Below are positions 39,175 through 47,457 of a stretch of DNA of 49,512 bases, one piece after another. The notes beneath the pieces were generated by a model that was not told the DNA's origin, made no database searches, and was given only the letters and a program-made list of their open reading frames with translations. The translations under genes were made by a program, and so were the position numbers. Position 1 is the stretch's first letter. Every line of letters begins with the position of its first letter. Source of the DNA: Angustibacter sp. Root456 (GTDB lineage Bacteria > Actinomycetota > Actinomycetes > Actinomycetales > Angustibacteraceae). The DNA lies in assembly GCF_001426435.1 (NCBI RefSeq), contig NZ_LMER01000002.1, forward strand, positions 1 through 49,512, given 5' to 3'.

Positions 39175-41777
39175 CCACCACCACCCGCCCGGCTCGCACT
39201 CCCGCCGAGGCGCCGAACGCCCGTCGCACCTGGCACCTGCGCGCCAACGCGGTCGTGCTGGTCTACGTCGTCGCGGCGTGCGCCGCCGTGGTGGCGCACG
39301 GGGCCCTGCCGATGCCGCGCTGGTTGGCCGTGCACCTGCTGCTCCTCGGCGGGGCCACCAACGCGATCGTCACCTGGACCGAGCACTTCGCCGTCGCCCT
39401 GCTGCGCGCGCGCCCCGCCTCACGGCGGTGGTCGGCCGCGCGTCTGGTGGCGCTGAACGTCGGTGTGGTGGGGGTGCTGTGCGGCGTCTCGGCCGACGTC
39501 CCCGCCCTCACCGTCGGCGCGGCGGTGCTGCTCACCGCGGTCGTGGTGGCTCACGCGAGCGCACTCGCGGTGGTGTGGAAGCGCGCGTTGATGAGCCGGT
39601 TCGCGCGCACCGTGGGCTACTACCTGACCGCCGCCGGCGCGCTGGTCGTGGGCATCACGCTCGGGGTGCTCACCGTCATGGCGCACCGGGGCTCGTGGGG
39701 ACTCAGCGCCGTGCACGACGAGCTGCACGCCGCCCACGTGCACGCGAACCTCTTCGGCTGGGTGGCGCTCACGGTGCTGGGCACGCTGTTCACCTTGTGG
39801 CCCACCGTGTTGCGCACCCGCATGGTCGACGGCGTGATGGCCGACGCCACCCGCAGCCTGTGGCTCACGGCGGTGGGCCTGGCCGTCACCGTCGGTGCCC
39901 TCGTGGCGGGGCAGCGGCTCGTCGCCGCTGTCGGCATGCTGCCGTACGTCGGCGGCGTGCTCCTCGCCCTGCGCCCGTTCGTCGCGACGTGGCGACGCAA
40001 GGCGCCCCACGACCCCGCGGCGTGGTCGTTGGCGGCGTCCGTGGCGTGGTTGGCCGTCGGCGCCGCCACGGACGTCGTGCTCCTCGCGGCCTCGGGCGAC
40101 CTCGATGCCTACCTCGGTCGCCTGGACGCGGTGGTGCCCGGCCTGGCCGTGGGGTTCGTCCTGCAGGTGCTCGTCGGTGCGCTGACCTACCTCGTGCCGG
40201 TGATGCGCGGAGGCGGCCCGTTGCAGGTGCGCGAGACCATCGCCGCGCTCTCGCCCGGCTGGGTCGTGCGCGTGACGGCGCTGAACGTCGGTGCCGTGGT
40301 GCTGGTGGCCGCCGCCCTCGCCGACCTGCCGGCACCGGTGACGACCGCGGGTTGGGTGCTCGTGCTGGCGCCGGTCGCGGCGTTCGTCGTGCTGGTCGCG
40401 GGGGCGGTGCTGCCGACGGCGGCGCGCGGCCCGGCTGGCGGCGTGGCCCTGGGCGTCGTGATGACCCTCGTGCCGGTACTCATCGCGGTGTCGGGTGGTG
40501 CACCGGCGTCCGGGCCGTCGGCGGTGCGGGTGGCTGCGGCGTCCGGCGTCCAGCAGGTGGCGGTGACCATGGTGGGCATGGACATCCGGCCGGCCGTGAT
40601 CGAGGTGCCGGTCGGCACGCGAGTTCGGCTCGTCGTGAGCAACCGCGACGCCATGCGCCACGACCTCGCGTTCGCGAACGGGCCGTCGACGCCGATGCTC
40701 TCGCAGGGCGAGCGCGCCACGCTCGATCTCGGTGTCGTGCAGGCCAACCTGTCCGGCTGGTGCACGGTGCCGGGCCACCGTGCGGCCGGCATGACGCTCG
40801 ACGTCCGGGTCACCGGCGGAACGACGAAGGCCGGCGGCACCGACCACACGAATCACGGCGGCTCGACCATGCCGATGGCCGGAGCGGCGGCGTCCGGTGC
40901 GGCCACCAGGATCGACGTGCACGGCCAACCCGGCCCCGGCTGGACGCCGTACGACGCGGCGCTCGCACCGGCGTCCTCCGCCACGGTGCACCGCATGACG
41001 CTGCACGTGATCGAGAAGGACGTCGAGGTCGCACCCGGTGTGCGGCAACGGGTTTGGACTTTCGGTGGGTCGGTGCCCGGCCCGACGCTGCGCGGGCACG
41101 TCGGCGACGTCTTCGAGGTCACGCTCGTCAACGACGGCTCGATGGACCACGGCATCGACTTCCACGCCGGCCAGAACGCCCCCGACGGCGTGATGCGCGC
41201 GCTGGCGCCCGGCCAGTCCCTCGTCTACCGCTTCCGCGCCGACCACTCGGGGGCGTGGCTCTACCACTGCAGCACCATGCCGATGACCCAGCACATCGCG
41301 AACGGCATGTACGGCGCGGTCGTCATCGACCCACCGCACCTGCCGAAGGTCGACCGCGAGTTCGTCCTGGTCTCCTCGCAGCTGTACGTCGGCCCCGACG
41401 GCGCCGACCCCGCGCGCCTGGCCGCCGGCCAGTGGGACGCGACCGAGTTCAACGGCTACCCCGACCAGTACGTGCACGCGCCCTTGGCCGCAAAGGTGGG
41501 GGAGCGCGTGCGGTGGTGGGTGGTCGCCGCCGGGCCCAGCGACGGCGTCGACTTCCACGTCGTGGGCACGCAGTTCGACACCGTCTTCAAGGAGGGCGCC
41601 TACCTGCTGCGGCGCGACAACCCCGAGCACGGGGCGGCCCAGGTGCTCGACCTGGGTGCGGCGCAAGGTGGGTTCGTCGAGGCGGTGATGCCCGAGCCGG
41701 GGCACTTCGTGATGGTCGACCACGACATGCGGCGCGGTGAGGCCGGCGCCCGCGGAGTCATCGAGGTGACGCGCTGA
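39171..41777 (+). CDS. nirK: Membrane-anchored NirK-type copper nitrite reductase fusion
   Basis: 868 residues. Residues 1-430 hold about 12 membrane spans with conserved His (HAAHVHANLFGWVALTVLG). A cupredoxin domain follows (about 455-545, VSNRDAMRHDLAF and SGWCTVPGH). The C-terminal part (about 590-868) is a two-domain NirK: type 1 copper ligands H660, C700, H708, M713 (HGIDFHAG, YHCSTMPMTQH, NGMYG) and type 2 ligands H665, H699, H796, with the catalytic Asp663. It should reduce nitrite to NO outside the membrane, the attached cupredoxin passing electrons. Starts and ends in translational overlaps with its neighbours. Other multicopper oxidase activity is not excluded. Confidence 0.88.
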   Translation: MTTTTRPARTPAEAPNARRTWHLRANAVVLVYVVAACAAVVAHGALPMPRWLAVHLLLLGGATNAIVTWTEHFAVALLRARPASRRWSAARLVALNVGVVGVLCGVSADVPALTVGAAVLLTAVVVAHASALAVVWKRALMSRFARTVGYYLTAAGALVVGITLGVLTVMAHRGSWGLSAVHDELHAAHVHANLFGWVALTVLGTLFTLWPTVLRTRMVDGVMADATRSLWLTAVGLAVTVGALVAGQRLVAAVGMLPYVGGVLLALRPFVATWRRKAPHDPAAWSLAASVAWLAVGAATDVVLLAASGDLDAYLGRLDAVVPGLAVGFVLQVLVGALTYLVPVMRGGGPLQVRETIAALSPGWVVRVTALNVGAVVLVAAALADLPAPVTTAGWVLVLAPVAAFVVLVAGAVLPTAARGPAGGVALGVVMTLVPVLIAVSGGAPASGPSAVRVAAASGVQQVAVTMVGMDIRPAVIEVPVGTRVRLVVSNRDAMRHDLAFANGPSTPMLSQGERATLDLGVVQANLSGWCTVPGHRAAGMTLDVRVTGGTTKAGGTDHTNHGGSTMPMAGAAASGAATRIDVHGQPGPGWTPYDAALAPASSATVHRMTLHVIEKDVEVAPGVRQRVWTFGGSVPGPTLRGHVGDVFEVTLVNDGSMDHGIDFHAGQNAPDGVMRALAPGQSLVYRFRADHSGAWLYHCSTMPMTQHIANGMYGAVVIDPPHLPKVDREFVLVSSQLYVGPDGADPARLAAGQWDATEFNGYPDQYVHAPLAAKVGERVRWWVVAAGPSDGVDFHVVGTQFDTVFKEGAYLLRRDNPEHGAAQVLDLGAAQGGFVEAVMPEPGHFVMVDHDMRRGEAGARGVIEVTR

Positions 41778-42217
41778 TGCTGAGCGGCTGGTCGGTGGTG
41801 CGGTTCCTGCACGTCGTGTCGGCGATGGTGTGGGTCGGTGGGCAGCTCACCATCTCCTCGATGCTGCTCCCGGTGGTGCGCAAGCACGTCGAGCCGGCGA
41901 TGCGCGGGTGGATCCTGAGCGCCGTCGGACGCCGGTTCGGTGTGTTCACGGTGACGGTGTTCCTGCCGCTGCAGGTCGGCACCGGCGTCGCGCTGGCCTG
42001 GCACAAGGGCGTGACGATCTCCTCGCTCGCCGACCCCGGCTACGGCCGCACGCTCGGCGCCAAGCTGGTCGCGTTCGCGCTCGTGATGCTCGCGGCCGGA
42101 GCCCACGGGTGGGCGATGGGCAGCGGGCGCCAGGTGCTGGCGCGCGCGCTGGCCATCGCCTCGCTCGTGGGCTCGCTGGCGATCGTGCTGCTCGCGACCG
42201 CGCTGCCCACGACCTGA
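41777..42217 (+). CDS. CopD-like four-span membrane protein
   Basis: 146 residues with four hydrophobic spans. VVRFLHVVSAMVWVGGQL at the start and the histidine in LAWHKG recall the CopD/DUF4149 type, found in copper uptake or in cytochrome-like electron transfer. It overlaps the NirK stop as TGATG and ends the operon. Copper supply to NirK or electron delivery are both possible. It converges on the YCII gene with one base between stops. Confidence 0.72.
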   Translation: MLSGWSVVRFLHVVSAMVWVGGQLTISSMLLPVVRKHVEPAMRGWILSAVGRRFGVFTVTVFLPLQVGTGVALAWHKGVTISSLADPGYGRTLGAKLVAFALVMLAAGAHGWAMGSGRQVLARALAIASLVGSLAIVLLATALPTT

Positions 42218-42218
42218 G

Positions 42219-42572
42219 TCAGAGCTCCGACCCCTTGAAACGGCGCACCTCCTGCGGCCACCCGCACCCCACGGCGACCTTCCCCGCCCACATGCGCGCC
42301 GTCTCGTCGTCGGGCACGTCGATGATGGTCAGGCCGCCGAGGTACTCCTTGGTCTCCACGTACGGCCCGTCGGTGATGACGACCTCGCCGCTGGTCGCGT
42401 CGGCGCTGGCCGCCTCCTCGAGCTCCTCCACGAGTCCACCGGCGAACACCAGGACGCCGGCCTGCCGCATCTCGTCGACGACAGCCCGCGACGGCGCGAC
42501 GCGCGAGGCGAACCACTCCTCGGGGTGGTCGCCCACCCACTGCTGGTTGAAGAAGATCAGGTACCTGGCCAT
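42219..42572 (-). CDS. YCII-related (DGPF-domain) protein
   Basis: 117 residues. MARYLIFFNQQWVGDHPEEW and EVVITDGPYVETKEYLGG (the DGPF-like motif) identify the ferredoxin-like YCII family. Members include dehalogenase-like and sigma-factor-linked proteins; no function is fixed. ATG 42572 has GAGGAG. A -10-like TAGGTT lies upstream on the minus strand near 42614-42619. The 113 bases between its start and the msrA fragment hold no gene. Confidence 0.85.
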   Translation of the reverse strand: MARYLIFFNQQWVGDHPEEWFASRVAPSRAVVDEMRQAGVLVFAGGLVEELEEAASADATSGEVVITDGPYVETKEYLGGLTIIDVPDDETARMWAGKVAVGCGWPQEVRRFKGSEL

Positions 42573-42685
42573 GCGGCTGCTCCTCGTCTTGGCGGCGGAC
42601 CCGGCGTCCGCTCAACCTAGCGACGAACGGGGTCGGCCAGATCCGACAGCCACGACGAAAGTTCTTGGAGGGGTCGGCGTGAGGC

Positions 42686-42787
42686 TCAGGCCGCCGGGCC
42701 GCTGCCCGGCATCGGGCAGGTCGCGCCCGTGCCGGCGATGCCGCAGTAGCCGTTCGGCACCTTGTACAGGTACTGCTGGTGGTAGTC
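42686..42787 (-). pseudogene. msrA: Displaced native 3' end of msrA
   Basis: The minus strand encodes [16 protein letters not shown] followed by [17 protein letters not shown] and a stop: the last 33 residues of an MsrA, including the C-terminal recycling cysteines. The complete msrA at 48691-49365 ends with a near-identical tail (26 of 33 residues the same, the rest conservative). The fragment has no start. It is best read as the chromosomal 3' end cut off when the island at 42788-48775 integrated. Confidence 0.88.
42768..42787. repeat. Left attachment-site core (20-bp direct repeat)
   Basis: AGGTACTGCTGGTGGTAGTC is identical to 48776-48795. It codes for the DYHQQYL segment of MsrA. On its left is the native msrA end and on its right is island sequence. 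Confidence 0.82.
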
Positions 42788-42836
42788 ATGTCGATATTCA
42801 CAGACCATCCAAGGGCGCGACCGGAGTGTGTCCTCG

Positions 42837-43109
42837 TCAGACCTGACCGCGCTCGGCGCGCGAGTGGATCTCGTGCAGCAGTTGCTCTTTGCTCAGTGAG
42901 ACCCGCGGCTCTCGTTCCGCCTGCCGCACCTCATCGAGGTGCGGCAGCCAGTACATGGTCTCCTCGATGCTCTCAAGTTCGTCGACGGAGATGAGGACCG
43001 CGACGGGGCGCCCATACCTGGTGATGATCGTGCGCTCGCCTGCGGTCTCGGCGCGCTGCACAAGATCACCGAGCCGAGCCTTGGCGTCAGTTATAGACGT
43101 CTCCGTCAT
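42837..43109 (-). CDS. Phd/YefM-family antitoxin, without a visible toxin
   Basis: 90 residues. [20 protein letters not shown] followed by [20 protein letters not shown] is the Phd/YefM N-terminal DNA-binding and dimer fold. The C-terminal part ([18 protein letters not shown]) is the toxin-binding region. In such pairs the toxin gene follows immediately, but here only 49 bases remain before the island edge, and they continue in frame into the msrA remnant without toxin features. The toxin was probably lost at the boundary. The ribosome-binding site for ATG 43109 is weak. Confidence 0.82.
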   Translation of the reverse strand: MTETSITDAKARLGDLVQRAETAGERTIITRYGRPVAVLISVDELESIEETMYWLPHLDEVRQAEREPRVSLSKEQLLHEIHSRAERGQV

Positions 43110-43510
43110 GGCTTGAACGCTACCCGCCGGTTTGGATTGCGTGGGAGCCTCTGGAGGCATGCCATGGCTGGAAGCTGAAGACGCGAGTGGTGACTCGTTC
43201 GATGCCTGAGGCCGTGGCTGAAGTGGTCTCGACGCGCCTGTTGTTCTCTGGTCAGGCCGTATGCGCCCGCGCCCCAGGGACAGCGTCATGAGGGCTTCTT
43301 GCACCTTGGCGGGGAAGGGGCCGGCTTGGACGGCCATGGCTCGGCCCTCCGAGCGCAACCAGAGGAAGTCATTGAGGGGCAGGCCGACGCGATCAGCCTC
43401 TAGTGCAGCCGCCTCAGACATGAGGCGGAGCTCCTCGAGCCTTGCCGCCCGAGCGCCCCCCCGGCGGATCTTCGGTCATCAAGGCTCACGGACCACTAGT
43501 CGCAGCATGC
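43110..43510. other. Island spacer with a degenerate minus-strand reading frame
   Basis: No convincing gene is seen in these roughly 400 bases. A minus-strand frame from ATG 43421 (SEAAALEADRVGLPLNDFLW, then KVQEALMTLSLGRGRIRP) has protein-like composition to about 43240 and then stays open as low-complexity sequence into the antitoxin frame. It may be a decayed gene or an N-terminal relic; I do not recognise it. A run of seven C (43456-43462) lies just upstream of it and could mark a frameshift. Confidence 0.35.
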
Positions 43511-43536
43511 TACTCATAGTCTGTCGACTCATCGTC
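43511..43536 (+). promoter_or_regulatory. C-box: tandem controller-protein operators
   Basis: Two imperfect palindromes, TACTCATAGTC (43511-43521) and GACTCATCGTC (43526-43536), are separated by TGTC with centres 15 bp apart. This GACT-N3-AGTC arrangement is that of the C-box bound by restriction-modification controller proteins. It ends 22 bases before the C-protein start, the usual position for autogenous activation and repression. Confidence 0.72.
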
Positions 43537-43558
43537 ATCCGTCAAGCACCGTGGGCGG

Positions 43559-43849
43559 GTGCGATCGTCCGACGCTGAGGCACTGGCGGCCCTGCAGGCG
43601 TTCGGTGACCGCGTGCGGGCATACCGAGAGCAGGCTCAGCTCTCGCAGGAAGGACTGGCCGCGCGTTCTGGCCTGCACAGAACCTATGTCGGCTCGGTGG
43701 AGCGGGGAGAGCGCAACGTCAGTCTTCTCAACATCGTGCACCTTGCCGAGGCTCTGGGGGTTAACCCGGGCACCCTGCTCTCGGGACTATCCCTGACCCG
43801 AGCAAGCCAGCCTGCAGCAGACCGCTCGAAAGGCCACCGTCCTGAGTGA
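43559..43849 (+). CDS. Restriction-modification controller (C) protein, XRE-type HTH
   Basis: 96 residues. The helix-turn-helix reads FGDRVRAYREQAQLSQEGLA, then RSGLHRTYVGSVERGERNVS and LLNIVHLAEALGVNPGTLL, the pattern LHRTYxGSVERGERN being characteristic of C proteins that time expression of restriction genes. The C-box directly upstream supports this. GTG 43559 has no clear ribosome-binding site, consistent with the leaderless transcripts known for C genes. It heads the island's plus-strand gene series; 245 bases separate it from the methyltransferase, in which I see no second C-box. Confidence 0.85.
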   Translation: MRSSDAEALAALQAFGDRVRAYREQAQLSQEGLAARSGLHRTYVGSVERGERNVSLLNIVHLAEALGVNPGTLLSGLSLTRASQPAADRSKGHRPE

Positions 43850-44094
43850 TGTCGAGCACTGGCAAGAGCAAGTGAGTCGCCTGCTGACCTTCCTCCGCGC
43901 CCCCGCAGCCCAGCGGCGACTACGTCGGAGACGGGCACAGCAGCGCTCGTGACATCGACCGACCGCAGTTCCATATCGTGCCTCGCTCGGGGCAAGGGCG
44001 ACAGATGCGTGCGACGCGCCGTGAACGTCCAGTGCCACAGCCCGGTTGTCTGGCAGGCTCCATCACACAAATGCCTACCCGGGGACCAGGTGAA

Positions 44095-45264
44095 ATGAGC
44101 ACGCGGACAGTCCACCCCTTCCCCGCGAGGATGGCGCCAGAGATCGCGCTCGATGCGATTCCGCCGCGCACCAAACGTGAGCTTGTCATCTTGGACCCGA
44201 TGTGCGGCTCGGGAACTGTGCTGAACGCTGCGCGAGCGCGAGGTCACCGAGCTATCGGCATCGACATCGATCCCCTGGCAGTGATGATGTCTCGCGTCGC
44301 AGTCAGCCGCATTGACAGCGAGGAGCTCCTTCAGGCCGCGAAAGAAGTGGTGGCCTTCTCGCAAGGCGCGGGGGGTGACGCGCCCTGGGGAGATGATGAG
44401 GAGACAGACCGATTCGTCGATTACTGGTTTGGCAAAAAGCAACGTAGCGACCTGCTTGAGGTGACGCACGCCGTACGTTCACTCACTCAAGGGCAGATTC
44501 GGCTGGCCCTTGAAGTGGCGATCAGCCGAATCATTGTTACCAAGACACCGCAGGCATCTCTCGCCGCCGACACATCTCACAGCCGGCCGCACAAGGTCCT
44601 GACAACGTCGCCTTACGATGTACGCTCCGGGTTTGAAAGATCGGTCCGACAGCTCGCGCACATGCTCAGTCAGCAAACAGCCTCCGGCGAGGCAGAAGTA
44701 TCACTCGGTGACGCCCGGGACATGAAGGGCGTGCGTCGGGGCAGCGTCGATATGGCCGTTACATCGCCACCGTATTTGAACGCGCTCGACTACCTGCGCG
44801 GACACAAACTCGCCCTTATATGGTTCGGGTACACTATTTCGGAACTGCGTCTACGTCGTGCCACAAGCATTGGCTCGGAACGAAGCGCTACATCGCCAGC
44901 GTCTGAGGATGTGGCGGCGATGCTGCGCGCGATTGAGCGTGAAGCTCTCGACAAGAATCTGCTACGCAAAGGTATGGTGCAGCGATTTGCTCAGGACTGT
45001 ATTCAGTTCGCTAGTGAGCTCTCCCGCGTGCTGCGGAAAGATGGCCAGGCTGTCTTGGTAGTCGGCAACTCCACGCTGCGAGGGAACTACATTCGGAATG
45101 ATGTCATCGTCCAAACGGCCATGGAAATAGCAGGTTTCACGCTCAATGGACGTTATGAGCGAGAGATTCCCCCCAGTCGGCGGTACATGGCTATTGAGAC
45201 CCCGGCCTCGTCGAACATGGGCCGGCGGATGAGGACCGAGGTCGTTATGAAGATGGGACGCTGA
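44095..45264 (+). CDS. Amino-DNA methyltransferase (N6-adenine or N4-cytosine)
   Basis: About 389 residues. HPFPARMAPEIALDAI resembles motif X, DPMCGSGTVLNAARARG (34-41 core) is the AdoMet-binding motif I, GIDIDPLAV motif II and SPPYLNALDYLRGHK (SPPY 224-227) the catalytic motif IV. SPPY rather than DPPY favours N4-cytosine but does not settle it. The AdoMet part precedes the catalytic part, and 180 residues between them could be the target-recognition region. ATG 44095 (AGGTGA just upstream) is preferred over the open frame reaching back to 43978. It stops 3 bases before the dual-GHKL gene, forming one operon. Confidence 0.88.
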   Translation: MSTRTVHPFPARMAPEIALDAIPPRTKRELVILDPMCGSGTVLNAARARGHRAIGIDIDPLAVMMSRVAVSRIDSEELLQAAKEVVAFSQGAGGDAPWGDDEETDRFVDYWFGKKQRSDLLEVTHAVRSLTQGQIRLALEVAISRIIVTKTPQASLAADTSHSRPHKVLTTSPYDVRSGFERSVRQLAHMLSQQTASGEAEVSLGDARDMKGVRRGSVDMAVTSPPYLNALDYLRGHKLALIWFGYTISELRLRRATSIGSERSATSPASEDVAAMLRAIEREALDKNLLRKGMVQRFAQDCIQFASELSRVLRKDGQAVLVVGNSTLRGNYIRNDVIVQTAMEIAGFTLNGRYEREIPPSRRYMAIETPASSNMGRRMRTEVVMKMGR

Positions 45265-45267
45265 GAT

Positions 45268-47457
45268 ATGGCAGAGAGCTTAGGCTTCAAGGCGCATGCA
45301 CGGCTCCTGACAATGCTCGGCGAACAACTCATCAAAAACGAACGTATTGCGCTGGTTGAGATCGTAAAAAACTCCTATGACGCGGATGCGCGAAGAGTAG
45401 TCGTCGACTTCCGTGGCTTCGGCGAAGCATTCGAGGTGCTGCCAGATTCCGCTCTGGTGATAACCGACGACGGGTTTGGGATGGAGCCCAACGTCGTACG
45501 GCACACCTGGATGAGCCCGGCGACGCCCAGCAAGGCTCGAGCCAAACGCGCGCGGCCTCGCACGCCGCTCGGCCGCGCTATCCAAGGGGAGAAGGGGATC
45601 GGCAGGTTCGCGACATTCAAGCTCGGCCGCCAACTTGCAGTCACCTCGCGGGCTGAAGGGGCCCCAATAGAGACCACCCTGCTGATCGACATCGGGGTCT
45701 TGGATGATGCAGGCCATGGATCGCAGGCCGAGGACATGTATCTCGAAGAAATGGCGGCGATCATAGACACGAGTGCCCCCGTGATCTTCGACGGTTCCGG
45801 GCCCATGGCAAGCGAGCATGGCACTCAACTGGAGGTTCGCGGCCTCCGAGCCGAGTGGAACGCCAAGTTGGTCCGCGAAGTGTTCGAAGACGTAGGTCGC
45901 CTTGAGCCTGTCATGTGGAGCGCTAGCGGTGAAGATAGGGCCGCAGCCTTCGAGGTAACGTTCTGTCGCGATGGCGTTGATATGCGGTTGAATGTGGAAC
46001 GGAATGCAGATTTCCAAGCGGTGCTTCAGCGCGCGGTCCTGAAGGTCGAAGACGGTCGCTTCGATCCAGTCGGCCGTCAGTTCGTATTCACGCTAGACGG
46101 CCGAGAGGAGGTGCTAAGTATCGATGACGCCCAGATTCGCGGGTTGAAGGTATTTCGTGACCACTTCCTTGAGGGCACAGAGGCTCTGCCCCGCCCGCAA
46201 TGTGGGCCCTTCGCATTCGAGTTCTACGTCTTTGACTTCAGTGCTACCGCACCAGCGGCGCACTCTCTCGATCGCGATGAGAAGGCCCTTCTGAAACGGC
46301 ACCGCGTCTACCTCTACAGAGACGGGATCCGCGTCTACCCCTACGGGGATCCAGGAGACGACTGGCTGCAGATCGACGTGATCAGAGGGACGCAGTCCGC
46401 CCGGTCCATGTTCAGTAACGATCAGACTGCCGGCTTCGTGTCCATCACACAGGAGCACAATCCGCGGCTGAGAGATAAGACCAACCGCGAAGGCCTCCTG
46501 GAAGATGGGCCGGCTACGGGCGACTTTGTTGCCCTAATCCAGACCATCCTTGCGTACCTGCGAGCAAAGCCCTACGAGCGCTACGCGGCTGCGAACAGAC
46601 GCGTTCGAGAGCGGAAGCTTGAGGGCAAGCGTGTTGACCAGTTCGTCAACGCAATGCGGCAAACCGCGAATCTCCCGTCGAGTGCCACCAAGGCACTCGA
46701 CGCCCTCGAAGACTCCCTCAGTGCTGAGCGCGAACTTGCGAACTTGAGGATCTCGCGCACTGAGCAGCTCGCAGGTGTTGGCTTGTCAGTGGAGACAGCC
46801 TCTCACGACCTGATCGCTGCGGGGCAGGAGGCGCTAAGGCTTGCCCGCCGCTTGTTGGACGATCTCCGATACCACGACCTGACAAGCGAACCAATATTCG
46901 CGCAGGCGAAAGCCCTGGTCGCCCGGTTAGAGTTTGTCGTCAGTCGATTCTCTGATGTCCAAGGACTATTTGTCTCTACTCGCCAAAGGCGAAGTCGCAT
47001 CGACGTTCTGCAACTGATTCGCAAAGTTCGGTCTATGTATGCGAGCCTCCATCGAGACCAGAAGATTGACTTTGACGTGGACGGGGCCGGTAAGGTGATC
47101 GCGGAAACGACTGAGAGCGCGCTTCTGCAATGCGTGATAAATCTTGTTGATAACGCGACCTACTGGCTTATGACTACCTCTGGTCGAGAGCGAAGGATTC
47201 GCGCATACGCGCTGGGCGCAGACGCCGTCGTTATCACTGACAATGGGCCCGGTGTCAGAGAGGAAGACGTCCCCTTCATTTTCGAGCCTTTTTACTCAGG
47301 TAAGGGAGACGAGGGCAAGGGGCTAGGCCTGTATATCGCCAGGCAAAACGGACTTCGTAACGGCTTCGCCGTCGACGTGGCGCAGTCACCGCCAGACGAG
47401 AGAGCGCTTGCTGGCGCTACATTTACCGTATCGTTCGACTCGGGGGCTAAATCGTGA
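45268..47457 (+). CDS. Dual GHKL ATPase: Hsp90/MutL-like plus histidine-kinase-like domain
   Basis: 729 residues. The N-terminal ATPase has ALVEIVKNSYDADA (N35), ITDDGFGM (67-72) and GEKGIGRFATFKLG (107-120), the Hsp90/MutL/MORC pattern. A middle region (about 200-440) follows, then a helical segment with a histidine-kinase-like H-box, ETASHDLIAAG (H513). The C-terminal ATPase has N-box VINLVDNA (N625, N629), G1 ITDNGPGV, F-box FEPFYSGK and G2 GKGLGLYIA. It may sense DNA or a phage cue and phosphorylate the coupled receiver protein. TTA codons occur at 45280 and 46927. Its stop overlaps the next GTG. Confidence 0.88.
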   Translation: MAESLGFKAHARLLTMLGEQLIKNERIALVEIVKNSYDADARRVVVDFRGFGEAFEVLPDSALVITDDGFGMEPNVVRHTWMSPATPSKARAKRARPRTPLGRAIQGEKGIGRFATFKLGRQLAVTSRAEGAPIETTLLIDIGVLDDAGHGSQAEDMYLEEMAAIIDTSAPVIFDGSGPMASEHGTQLEVRGLRAEWNAKLVREVFEDVGRLEPVMWSASGEDRAAAFEVTFCRDGVDMRLNVERNADFQAVLQRAVLKVEDGRFDPVGRQFVFTLDGREEVLSIDDAQIRGLKVFRDHFLEGTEALPRPQCGPFAFEFYVFDFSATAPAAHSLDRDEKALLKRHRVYLYRDGIRVYPYGDPGDDWLQIDVIRGTQSARSMFSNDQTAGFVSITQEHNPRLRDKTNREGLLEDGPATGDFVALIQTILAYLRAKPYERYAAANRRVRERKLEGKRVDQFVNAMRQTANLPSSATKALDALEDSLSAERELANLRISRTEQLAGVGLSVETASHDLIAAGQEALRLARRLLDDLRYHDLTSEPIFAQAKALVARLEFVVSRFSDVQGLFVSTRQRRSRIDVLQLIRKVRSMYASLHRDQKIDFDVDGAGKVIAETTESALLQCVINLVDNATYWLMTTSGRERRIRAYALGADAVVITDNGPGVREEDVPFIFEPFYSGKGDEGKGLGLYIARQNGLRNGFAVDVAQSPPDERALAGATFTVSFDSGAKS

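Noticed and set aside
42788-42836. Toxin gene after the antitoxin
   Set aside because: The minus-strand frame here stays open into the msrA fragment but has no start codon in a suitable place and no RelE, Doc or PIN features.
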